From contig DAOUPA010000014.1 of assembly GCA_030626405.1 (NCBI GenBank), forward strand, positions 1 through 32,298: DNA of 32,298 bases, written 5' to 3'. Shown here piece after piece: positions 8,633-15,862 of this stretch. This DNA comes from Planctomicrobium sp. GTDB lineage: Bacteria > Planctomycetota > Planctomycetia > Planctomycetales > Planctomycetaceae. Position numbers and translations under genes: made by a program. The notes beneath the pieces were generated by a model. That model searched no databases and had not been told where the DNA came from. It saw only the letters and a list, made by a program, of their open reading frames with translations. How positions within the stretch are numbered: the first letter of the stretch is position 1; the number at the start of each line of letters is the position of its first letter.

Positions 8633-11497
8633 TTACTCCGCCCCGGTGTCTTTCTCTTGTGATCGAGAACGTACATGCAACAACACAGATTGCGTGGCGT
8701 GACCTCCAGAGGAAGGGGTTGTCAGATGGAACAAACGCGATTGTTCGGGAACCCATTTCGCGGCAGTGATAAAAAACTCTCGCTGGGTTTGTTCGTTTAA
8801 CAACAACAATCCATTCAATCCGATGTTGTCGATGAAAATTCCATGAGGCAGATTTCGCCCCGCTTCTTCTTTTCCGAACGGAATTTCACCTTTGAAGTCG
8901 AGACGCTCTGCATCGACCTGCAGCATGATCGTTTCACCAGGGTGGATTTCAAATTCGAGAAGTCCCTCTGTTGTTGACTCCAATGGTTGGGCGCCACCGT
9001 CTGCTGAAACAATTGTAATTCGCAATTTCGGTTTCTCATCGATTTTGATCTCTTCAAAACCAGCAACATTATGCTTTTGAATTGTCCCTCCTGTGCGAGC
9101 AGCTGCAATGATTTTTACATTTTTGAAAACATCTTTTTCCATTGGCTGCACTTCGGAAGACGTCGCGATGACTCCCCTCGCCGTGGTTTGCCCAGCTTCG
9201 ATTGTAATTGGCGATGTGGCCTGATATCCGTCAGGGAGTCCTTCGATGTTGATATCGATTGCCCCATCGAAATTGTCTTTGCGATCAGTCGTAAAGCGGA
9301 TTTCCTTCGCTCCTCCTGCTGAAACTGTCAGCGATTTGTCGAGAAGACTGACAGAGAAATCTTGGAGACGCGGTCGAATAGTGAGCGTGTAAGTAAAATC
9401 TTTCGCGTCCATTCCGCGGACGTCTCGGACGCGGACGACGTAATCTCCATCGGCAGGTACTGTGAAGAACAGTTTTGAATCTTTGCCAAGTTTTCGTTGT
9501 GACTCATCATCGTTCTGGTAATACAACTTGAAGACAGGCAGCCCGTTTGGAACTAATTCTGATCCGGGGGGCAGTGGATTGACGATGTAGCATGGCTCAC
9601 CCAGTGCGTGGGCGAGCGAAGTAGTATCAAAGTACCCCCAACGTTTTCCGGTCCCTGGATAGACATTGAATCCAGAGTCTGGACCGCGTGGATAAAGCCA
9701 GAGTTTCACGACTTCTCCATTTGCATAGAGGTATTCGTTTAGCTCCATTTCCTTCCAATTGAAGACCCGGAAATCGCTCGATTGATCTGCGGTCTTTCCT
9801 CGAAATGTGAAGTAACTATCTCGAACCGCCTGAAGTAATAAACGCTCAATCGGCTGACCATCGCTGGTGAAGACTTCGACAAACGAATCAAGCTTCGATT
9901 TTGAACGTGCCGCGTTAATTTCGAAAACCCATTCTTCACCCGCCTTGGCTGCGAACTTGAAACAGTCTGCGTCAACCAGATCTCCATCAACGAATGTTGT
10001 CCCTTTGACAACTGCTGGAATGGTTATGGGCTGCGCGGCCTGCGGAGTCTGATTCGGCTCTTTCTCGTTAAAATCTGTCGAGGTTTTCGCTTCAACGGCC
10101 TTGGGGGAAATAACGACCGTTTCTGTGCCGATTGTTGACTTCGTTTCGCTACTTTTAATATCGAATGATTCCAAAGAACCATCGAGCCGACCGATAACGA
10201 AGCGCTTCCCACTGGGCGAAACAGCAAGTGCCATCGCCACCGCAGGCTGACCACCAAGCAACTGAGTTTCTGTGTATGTCTTAGTTTCCCAGACCTTCAT
10301 TGTTTTGTCTTCAGCAATCGAAACCAGATGCTGACCATCATCTGTGTAAGCAATGTTGATGATTGGTCCTTCGTGGGCAAAACGCGAATAAACAACCGGG
10401 TTAATTTTCGGCTGAGTCTTTGAAACGAATTTCCAAATGCGAATTCGGTTGTCTGCTCCGCCTGCCGCGATCTGTTTTCCATCTGGTGAAAAACTCACGC
10501 AGTATTGTTCTTTCAGCGGTTGCCCCAACGTATCCAGTCGCACACCATCGCTGACGCGCCAGACTTTACATGTTGCATCGGCGCTGGCACTAAGAAGAGT
10601 TTTGCTGTCCGGGCTGAAGGCGACGTCATAAACGGCGCCGTTGTGTCCGTCCAAAACTCGCAACTGCTTTCCGGTATTTAAATCCCAAATGATAATCGAT
10701 TGGTCATAACTACACGTTGCAAGGAATTTGCCATCAGGTGAGACTTCGGCGTCGAACATAATGTCACGATGCCCTGTGAAATCTCTCATTTTATGCTCTG
10801 ATCTCAAATCCCAGAGTGTCGCTACGCCGCCCAGACCGACAACGCCTGACGAAGTGATCAACTGCTCGCCATTAAGACAGAAGTGAACCGAAGTGACCTT
10901 GCCGCGAAACTCTTTAAGGGTTGCCACAGGTCGCCAATCCCGCTTCGTATTTCCGGTTGCCTGATCCTTGACTTCCTCTAAGCGCGAGACAGTCACCTCT
11001 CCGTACCGTGCGATAGCCATTGCCTTGCCATCTGGAGACCAGGCAATCGCGGTGATCGGTCGGCGGTTGGTCTTTGATTCAATTTTCGGAACTTGAAGTG
11101 CTAACCGATCCGGCTCCGCGCCTTCTGGTCCCTTGGCTCCCTGTTCGATCCACAAGCGGACCGTCTCGACATCTTGTTCAGACGGAGCGGGTTCGTCTTC
11201 AGGTGGCATTTTCGGATCAGTCGCGCCGCTCATCAATCGAAAAATGCGGCTGCTCGCGGGATCTTCTGCCAGGAAAGCAGGACCTTTGTCAGTCCCTTTG
11301 AGCATTGAGCGATACGTTTCCAGAGAGAACTCACCTTCCCTGTCACTGTCGTTATGACAGCCAGCGCAGTACTTGCGAAGGATGGGCGCGACATCCTTTT
11401 CGTAAGTCAACGGTTTTACATCGGGAGTGGCAGATTGTGTTATTGCAGGGACCAAAAGAACCCATATCAAACAAACGGCACGAATATGTCTCTTCAT
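8633..11497 (-). CDS. Secreted c-type cytochrome domain + WD40 repeats + PPC-like domain protein
   Basis: A 954-residue exported protein typical of planctomycetes. The signal peptide is MKRHIRAVCLIWVLLVPAITQSA. A haem-binding domain follows, with CAGCH at residues 44-48 and a likely distal Met in DPKMPPE (Met97); this is the planctomycete C-type cytochrome family. From about residue 145 to 460 there are WD40 repeats (ITAIAWSPDGKAMA, DAEVSPDGKFLATCSYDQSIIIWD, VAFSPDSKTLLSASADATCKVWR), which should form one beta-propeller. A PPC-like beta domain follows (EKEPNQTPQAAQPI, about residue 495 onwards), then further beta-rich segments with a TYTLTIRP sequence. The partner and substrate are unknown. 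The haem suggests a periplasmic redox or sensing role. No gene lies immediately upstream on its strand. Confidence 0.88.
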   Translation of the reverse strand: MKRHIRAVCLIWVLLVPAITQSATPDVKPLTYEKDVAPILRKYCAGCHNDSDREGEFSLETYRSMLKGTDKGPAFLAEDPASSRIFRLMSGATDPKMPPEDEPAPSEQDVETVRLWIEQGAKGPEGAEPDRLALQVPKIESKTNRRPITAIAWSPDGKAMAIARYGEVTVSRLEEVKDQATGNTKRDWRPVATLKEFRGKVTSVHFCLNGEQLITSSGVVGLGGVATLWDLRSEHKMRDFTGHRDIMFDAEVSPDGKFLATCSYDQSIIIWDLNTGKQLRVLDGHNGAVYDVAFSPDSKTLLSASADATCKVWRVSDGVRLDTLGQPLKEQYCVSFSPDGKQIAAGGADNRIRIWKFVSKTQPKINPVVYSRFAHEGPIINIAYTDDGQHLVSIAEDKTMKVWETKTYTETQLLGGQPAVAMALAVSPSGKRFVIGRLDGSLESFDIKSSETKSTIGTETVVISPKAVEAKTSTDFNEKEPNQTPQAAQPITIPAVVKGTTFVDGDLVDADCFKFAAKAGEEWVFEINAARSKSKLDSFVEVFTSDGQPIERLLLQAVRDSYFTFRGKTADQSSDFRVFNWKEMELNEYLYANGEVVKLWLYPRGPDSGFNVYPGTGKRWGYFDTTSLAHALGEPCYIVNPLPPGSELVPNGLPVFKLYYQNDDESQRKLGKDSKLFFTVPADGDYVVRVRDVRGMDAKDFTYTLTIRPRLQDFSVSLLDKSLTVSAGGAKEIRFTTDRKDNFDGAIDINIEGLPDGYQATSPITIEAGQTTARGVIATSSEVQPMEKDVFKNVKIIAAARTGGTIQKHNVAGFEEIKIDEKPKLRITIVSADGGAQPLESTTEGLLEFEIHPGETIMLQVDAERLDFKGEIPFGKEEAGRNLPHGIFIDNIGLNGLLLLNEQTQREFFITAAKWVPEQSRLFHLTTPSSGGHATQSVLLHVRSRSQEKDTGAE

Positions 11498-11596
11498 GTG
11501 TATCCTCAGATACCGAGTCGAAATTTGAGTCGATGAATCATAGAGAGTGAGGCAGAAGATCGCATGGGACTTCGCATTTTTGGCACCAAATCGCCA

Positions 11597-12067
11597 TCAC
11601 TTTTTTTTCATTGGAGGCGTTGTCCCTGAACCACAAAGTGGTGCCCTGATATTAGAAAGAGGAATACTGGGATTTGGGTCGGCAAGGACTTCTGTCAGTG
11701 TCGTCGAACGGAATGCTTGTTCCATCACTTGAATTGCGTCATCCATCCGCTTGTGGAGGGGGCAGAGATGCGCCCCATGAGCCGCCAGCCCTAATGGGCA
11801 GGTTGTGATTCGCCCCAAAGGTTCCACGGCATTAACAACATCCAAAATCGTCAATTCTTCTGGTGTTCTCACGAGTGAAATTCCTCCTCCGACGCCTCGT
11901 TGCGACTTCAGGATGCCCTCTTGGCGCAAGCCTTGCAACACTTTGGAAAGATAAGCCAGCGGAACCTGAGTCGCCTTCCCAATCTCATTAGTGGTTTGCG
12001 CGTCGGGTGAAACCGACGCCAGATAGACCACCGCTCGAAGAGCATACTCAACCGTCTGTGAAAGCAT
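11597..12067 (-). CDS. Rrf2-family transcriptional regulator
   Basis: A 156-residue winged-helix regulator. Residues 1-80 match the Rrf2 DNA-binding domain: MLSQTVEYALRAVVYLAS, the recognition region VPLAYLSKVLQGLRQEGIL, and the wing SQRGVGGGISLVRTPEELTILDVV. The sensing region has Cys90 and Cys102 (TTCPLG ... HLCPLHKRMDDA) and a further Cys145 in the tail. Rrf2 proteins such as NsrR, IscR and RirA hold an Fe-S cluster with Cys ligands here, so a cluster that senses NO, iron or redox state is plausible. The C-X11-C spacing is not the textbook NsrR or IscR spacing, so I do not assign a name. It is divergent from a protoglobin gene, with a palindrome between them, which suggests it controls that gene and itself. 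Confidence 0.88.
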   Translation of the reverse strand: MLSQTVEYALRAVVYLASVSPDAQTTNEIGKATQVPLAYLSKVLQGLRQEGILKSQRGVGGGISLVRTPEELTILDVVNAVEPLGRITTCPLGLAAHGAHLCPLHKRMDDAIQVMEQAFRSTTLTEVLADPNPSIPLSNIRAPLCGSGTTPPMKKK

Positions 12068-12152
12068 GGGCGTGTAGCGTCCTCAAAGTCAGTAGGTGAC
12101 CGAAAGTCGACTCGAACCAAAGTAATCTTTAACGACATTGACTTCCAGATGT

Positions 12153-12198
12153 GAGAGCTTAACATAAATAAGACAATGTTGTCCTAATTAAGCTGCTC
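12153..12198. promoter_or_regulatory. Palindromic operator candidate between the Rrf2 gene and the protoglobin gene
   Basis: The core TAAGACAATGTTGTCCTA (12169-12186) is an inverted repeat with 7 of 9 positions paired. An outer inverted repeat, GAGAGCTTAA (12153-12162) and TTAAGCTGCTC (12188-12198), surrounds it with one extra base. It is 33 bases before the protoglobin ATG and about 85 before the Rrf2 start, where a repressor would affect both promoters. Rrf2 proteins bind imperfect palindromes of this size. That this site is bound by the adjacent regulator is inference. Confidence 0.55.
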
Positions 12199-12218
12199 AC
12201 TTAGAAAAAAGAATCAAA

Positions 12219-12788
12219 ATGAAGACAATTGATGAATCACGACTGGAAACGGACGTCGCTTACCGATTCGGTTATCTGACCGAATTCATGGGGTTTGGTG
12301 AAGAAGATATCGCGGCAATTCATGGTGCCGCCGAACACTTGGCTCCACTTGTCCCCGGCCTTGTCGATGCAGTCTACGACAAGTTGTTCAACTACGATGT
12401 CACAAAACGCCACTTTGTCGGTAAGCAATCCGGCTACGAAGGCGAAGTCCCACAGGATCTCGAATCATTGTCAGTCGATCATGAGATGATCCAGTTTCGC
12501 AAACAGCACCTCGGACGTTATCTCGTGACCTTGGTCAGCAAGCCGTACGACGAACAAATGCTGAGCTACCTCGACATGGTCGGGAAAATCCACACTCCCA
12601 AAGCCGGTAGCGTCTCACTTGATGTTCCACTCGTTCAAATGAACGCTCTCATGGGATTCGTTTCTGACGCTCTGATTGCAACCATCACCGATCTTGACCT
12701 TGACCGTGATACGAAAATTAAAACCCTTCGTGCTTTCAACAAACTACTATGGCTCCAGAACGATTTAATCAACCGGCATTACTGCTGA
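12219..12788 (+). CDS. Protoglobin (single-domain haem protein)
   Basis: A 189-residue single-domain globin of the protoglobin / globin-coupled-sensor class, with no fused signalling domain. The matching segments are RFGYLTEFMGFGEEDIAAIHG at the N-terminus, then MIQFRKQHLGRYLVTLVSKPYDEQMLSYLDMVGKIHTP and the late helix LVQMNALMGFVSDALI. His125 in the VGKIHTP segment is the likely proximal haem ligand by comparison with the family's VGxxHT motif. Family members bind O2, CO and NO. No transmitter domain follows, so it should work as a binder or a gas-detoxifying protein rather than a sensor kinase. The ATG at 12219 has only a weak A-rich ribosome site. Its promoter region holds the palindrome shared with the divergent Rrf2 regulator. 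Confidence 0.88.
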   Translation: MKTIDESRLETDVAYRFGYLTEFMGFGEEDIAAIHGAAEHLAPLVPGLVDAVYDKLFNYDVTKRHFVGKQSGYEGEVPQDLESLSVDHEMIQFRKQHLGRYLVTLVSKPYDEQMLSYLDMVGKIHTPKAGSVSLDVPLVQMNALMGFVSDALIATITDLDLDRDTKIKTLRAFNKLLWLQNDLINRHYC

Positions 12789-12820
12789 TTTAGAGTTACT
12801 GTAAAAAAGTAGCAGTCGTT

Positions 12821-12844
12821 CCTGCTTGATTCACTCAAAGCAGG
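12821..12844. terminator. Hairpin at convergent gene ends
   Basis: CCTGCTTGA (12821-12829) pairs with TCAAAGCAGG (12835-12844), with one bulged base, between the protoglobin stop and the SGNH gene stop, which converge. On the minus strand a T run (TTTTTT) follows 12 bases later. It could end both transcripts, but the strength is low. Confidence 0.35.
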
Positions 12845-13748
12845 GACTGATCTGTTCCCAAACAAGTTTTGCCATAAATTCGTGCCCCTCTTGTGAGAGA
12901 TGAATCGAATCTAGAGTTGAATGATTTCCAGCAAGGACTCGTGCAAAGATGCGTTTGGGGATGAGTTGTACGTTGTGTTTCATCGCGATTTGGCGCTGTG
13001 CAATGCCAAAGCAATTCAAGAATGGCGGGACTGGCAATTCGAACATAACGACCGGTTGCCCTGTTGCGGTGAGTTGGTGAAGGAACTGATCAAGTTGATT
13101 TCTGAATTCGTCAACGGTCGTGCTACCGAGAATATCGTTACCGCCTAATTCCACGATGATGAGTCCCGGTTGGAGCGTTTTCTCAGCAAGGCTGTTCAGT
13201 TCGGAGCCGACCGTCGTGCCCATTTTTGAATAGTCGATGACTTCCAAATTGGTCGCTGCTCCAAGAAGTGATGGCCAAGTTTCAGCTTCGTTTTCACCGA
13301 TGCCCGCGGTGACCGAATCTCCGAAAACAATCAGTGTTGGCGAAACTGTTCGGTCGAATTGAGGAGGGAACTTCCACAAGAGTTCGGAAATCGCTGACCC
13401 AGCGATCACAATCAATGTGAAGATGAGAAGCAAGTTCCGCTGCGGTGGGAATAAAGATTTGCGCAGCCTTTTGATGAACCAGGCGACCGCTATGCAAAGC
13501 CATACTGCGTAGAAAATGAGGCTCGTTGGCACGGCGGTGAGAGCAATGAAAATTACACCCAGAAACCCGCTCAATGCGTCAAATTGCTTTCTTCGCCGCC
13601 TTTGTTGCCGACAACTCAGAAGCGACAATAGCAACAACGCATGCCCGGTGAAGTACGCATCGCCACTGATCAAATGAAAGACAATGGGATTCATCAAGTT
13701 CATCCGGTCGAGAACAAATTGTTGGATCGAAAATCGGCCTGCTTTCAA
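12831..13748 (-). CDS. SGNH/GDSL hydrolase with N-terminal membrane segments
   Basis: A 305-residue esterase/lipase-type hydrolase. All four blocks are visible: GDSVTAG (catalytic Ser145), the Gly in KMGTTVGSEL (about residue 177), GGND (Asn204) and DSIHLS (Asp280, His283). Before the catalytic domain, three hydrophobic stretches (about residues 35-45, 60-92 and 104-124) suggest that it is anchored in the inner membrane, with the catalytic part likely outside. This is unlike the usual free periplasmic arylesterases. Start candidates are the first ATG (13748) and MNLMNP (residue 16 or 19); no ribosome site decides between them. It is divergent from the HIT gene, with 55 bases between. Confidence 0.88.
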   Translation of the reverse strand: MKAGRFSIQQFVLDRMNLMNPIVFHLISGDAYFTGHALLLLSLLSCRQQRRRRKQFDALSGFLGVIFIALTAVPTSLIFYAVWLCIAVAWFIKRLRKSLFPPQRNLLLIFTLIVIAGSAISELLWKFPPQFDRTVSPTLIVFGDSVTAGIGENEAETWPSLLGAATNLEVIDYSKMGTTVGSELNSLAEKTLQPGLIIVELGGNDILGSTTVDEFRNQLDQFLHQLTATGQPVVMFELPVPPFLNCFGIAQRQIAMKHNVQLIPKRIFARVLAGNHSTLDSIHLSQEGHEFMAKLVWEQISPCFE

Positions 13749-13803
13749 CTACGCTGTACCACTCAGAAGTGTTTGATCATTCCCGATGAACCGGAGTTGT
13801 GCT

Positions 13804-14148
13804 GTGTCAGAAAAGACAATCTTTAAGAAGATCATCGACAAGGAAATCCCGGCAGAGATTGTCTATGAAGACGAACATTGCCTGGCGTTCAAAGACATCA
13901 ACGGGCAGGCGCCGGTGCATCTGCTGTTGATTCCGAAGAAAGAAATTCGATCACTCGCCGAAATCGAGCAAGAAGATCAGCAACTTCTGGGACATTTGTT
14001 GCTCATTATCAACAAACTCGCCCTTGAATTTGGGCTGTCGGATGGATTCCGGACTGTTGTCAACACAGGGAAAGATGGTGGCCAAACTGTTGACCACCTT
14101 CATTTCCACCTGCTCGGGCAACGCCCACTCGATTGGCCACCTGGGTAA
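13804..14148 (+). CDS. HIT (histidine triad) family protein
   Basis: A 114-residue cytoplasmic nucleotide hydrolase of the HIT/HINT class, which hydrolyses phosphoramidates or dinucleotides of adenosine. The triad HLHFHLL is at the C-terminus (TVDHLHFHLLGQ). The N-terminus KTIFKKIIDKEIPAEIVYEDE is typical of the family. The frame is open from ATG 13786, but a GGAG site at 13793-13796 lies 7 bases before a GTG at 13804, and starting there gives the usual SEKTIFKKII beginning, so I prefer GTG. The length matches HINT-type proteins. The exact substrate is unknown. Confidence 0.93.
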   Translation: MSEKTIFKKIIDKEIPAEIVYEDEHCLAFKDINGQAPVHLLLIPKKEIRSLAEIEQEDQQLLGHLLLIINKLALEFGLSDGFRTVVNTGKDGGQTVDHLHFHLLGQRPLDWPPG

Positions 14149-14233
14149 TCTCCAGCGTCCTCTCCGTATCACATTGATCTCGCTGCGGAGTCGAGACCAC
14201 ATTCGAAAGTGGACAGATTCTTATGTGTTGCGG

Positions 14234-15616
14234 TTAACGTAGGATGTCGAGTTGAAAGACAACTTCGGCATCAAATTGACGATCTGGTGAACTCTTCAGT
14301 GGAAGGACACCAGCAACACGGGCATTCACGTGATCGTTAATGAGAACGTGGACACCTGTTGTCAGGTTTGAGATATCACGTCGAGTGTCAAATGCTCCAA
14401 CGATCACGTTACTTGATGAGAGAACTCCGTTCGATTGAAACGCAACTGACTTAAAATCCTGACGTTGTCTGGTGTAATGGTATTCAACAATTGCTGCCAA
14501 CCCTTTCCACCAGTGCCGATCAGGATACCGAGCCAGCCACCAACCTGCTCCGAAGTCGAAGTTCGCAACATCAGGGATATCAACCTTTCCAACGCCGCCT
14601 GCTGCACGATCCACAATCGAGATTTTGTCGGTCGAGTAATCAAATTCGATAAAGCCCTGAATGAACCATCCCTGTTTGCTCTCAATTAACATTGTCGTGA
14701 ACGGAGAAACGTGAAGCCCTGCGTCATCAACATGGAATGTCGCGTCCCCAAGATTGACGGTCACACCTTCCGCGGTTGGAAACGTGAACGCGACTCCAGA
14801 ACTGAAGACACCAGACGTTCTTGAACCATACCAATCGTACAGTACTTTTTTCAGGATGAGTGACCAGTTTCCGGTTGGATCGTCTGTTGCATATTCAAGT
14901 GCCGTCGATGTCGGATCTGTAAATCCTGGAATGACGTTATCAACTTCGGTGACGAGAGGAAGCCGAACCTCTACGGACATATCACCGTAGAAAAGAGTCT
15001 TTTCGATCCCCAAAGTGAATCGATTCTGGTGAAACGTCCTGGACTCAACGGCAGGATCAATCGGCATCATGTCCATATCAAGCGCGTTCGGGTCCACTGT
15101 GGTGTTCGCCGAATAGGCATTATGAAAATGGTTGTAAGTAAAGTAGAAACGATCTCGGGGAATGGCGCTATTGTTTTCAGCCACTTTCGGAACACGCCCA
15201 GAACCTGGAAGATCGAAGATCCCGTTTGACGTCTCCAGAGACCCCAGTGTTGTCGTTGAGAAGTTCACGCTGCCGGCGTATCCCAGAAAGTCACCGATCA
15301 TATTCGGTGTGTCCAGAGACTGCGGCTTTTGATGAATCGCGAATGGCGCACACTGTTGTGGTTGCAAACCGGTCGAGAAGATCGCTTGTAAAGAATTGTC
15401 CGCCGCTTGCGATACTGGCGCACCTACCGTGGAGATCGGCGCCGCATAACGCTGATCGAATGTGCTCTGGTCGACAATGCGAATTCGCCCTTCTTCGTCG
15501 GAAGATGGTACAATGTCGTCTTGCGCCGAAACAAATGGCGAAAGTAGCAAGCACGCGGCTGTTGGTGCTGCGAGACGACGAATTTTCTTACAAATCAAAC
15601 CCCAATGCTCACGCAT
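14234..15616 (-). CDS. Exported beta-rich protein, possible outer-membrane barrel
   Basis: A 460-residue protein of unknown function. The ATG at 15616 gives MREHWGLICKKIRR then AAPTAACLLLSPFVSAQDD, a clear signal peptide with a VSAQ cleavage site; an earlier start at 15664 would add 16 residues with no support. A GGGGGAA stretch precedes the ATG. The mature part is rich in alternating aromatic and polar residues (RFYFTYNHFHNAYS, FTLGIEKTLFYGDMSVEVRLPLV, GWFIQGFIEFDYS, WWLARYPDRHWW), which looks like amphipathic strands, and ends FQLDILR. An outer-membrane barrel is plausible. I do not know a named family. It converges with the HIT gene. Confidence 0.7.
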   Translation of the reverse strand: MREHWGLICKKIRRLAAPTAACLLLSPFVSAQDDIVPSSDEEGRIRIVDQSTFDQRYAAPISTVGAPVSQAADNSLQAIFSTGLQPQQCAPFAIHQKPQSLDTPNMIGDFLGYAGSVNFSTTTLGSLETSNGIFDLPGSGRVPKVAENNSAIPRDRFYFTYNHFHNAYSANTTVDPNALDMDMMPIDPAVESRTFHQNRFTLGIEKTLFYGDMSVEVRLPLVTEVDNVIPGFTDPTSTALEYATDDPTGNWSLILKKVLYDWYGSRTSGVFSSGVAFTFPTAEGVTVNLGDATFHVDDAGLHVSPFTTMLIESKQGWFIQGFIEFDYSTDKISIVDRAAGGVGKVDIPDVANFDFGAGWWLARYPDRHWWKGLAAIVEYHYTRQRQDFKSVAFQSNGVLSSSNVIVGAFDTRRDISNLTTGVHVLINDHVNARVAGVLPLKSSPDRQFDAEVVFQLDILR

Positions 15617-15712
15617 CGTCGGTTCCCCCCTGACGAAGATCGATAGCGAATTTCTGGCAGTCACAGATCGCGCACTGACAGTCTGATCGTTGTAATCGTC
15701 CTAATCTGTCCT

Positions 15713-15738
15713 TTGACATCACTGAAAACTGATAGAAT
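15713..15738 (+). promoter_or_regulatory. Possible sigma-70-like promoter for tex
   Basis: TTGACA (15713-15718) and TAGAAT (15733-15738) resemble -35 and -10 boxes, but the 14-base spacer is short, so the call is tentative. It lies upstream of tex and in the upstream region shared with the exported-protein gene on the other strand. Confidence 0.25.
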
Positions 15739-15781
15739 CCCTACAATCCGCCATCGGAACTAGCCAGAGGTACCGAGATCA

Positions 15782-15862
15782 ATGGCAAAAACTCAAACAA
15801 CTGACGAAGACTTCAAATGGAACCGCAGCAGAAAATTATCAGTAAAATCGCTCAAGAACTGA
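15782..15862 (+). CDS. Possible 26-residue leader frame overlapping the tex start
   Basis: An ATG at 15782 opens MAKTQTTDEDFKW and runs 26 codons to TGA at 15860-15862, in a different frame from tex, whose ATG (15817) lies inside it. AGAGG lies 11 bases before. It may be a translated leader that brings ribosomes to tex, or a relic of a longer tex N-terminus after a frameshift. Translation is not proven. Confidence 0.25.
   Translation: MAKTQTTDEDFKWNRSRKLSVKSLKN

Noticed and set aside
14024-14242. Plus-strand frame overlapping the HIT gene end
   Set aside because: Out of frame with the HIT triad and without a start signal.
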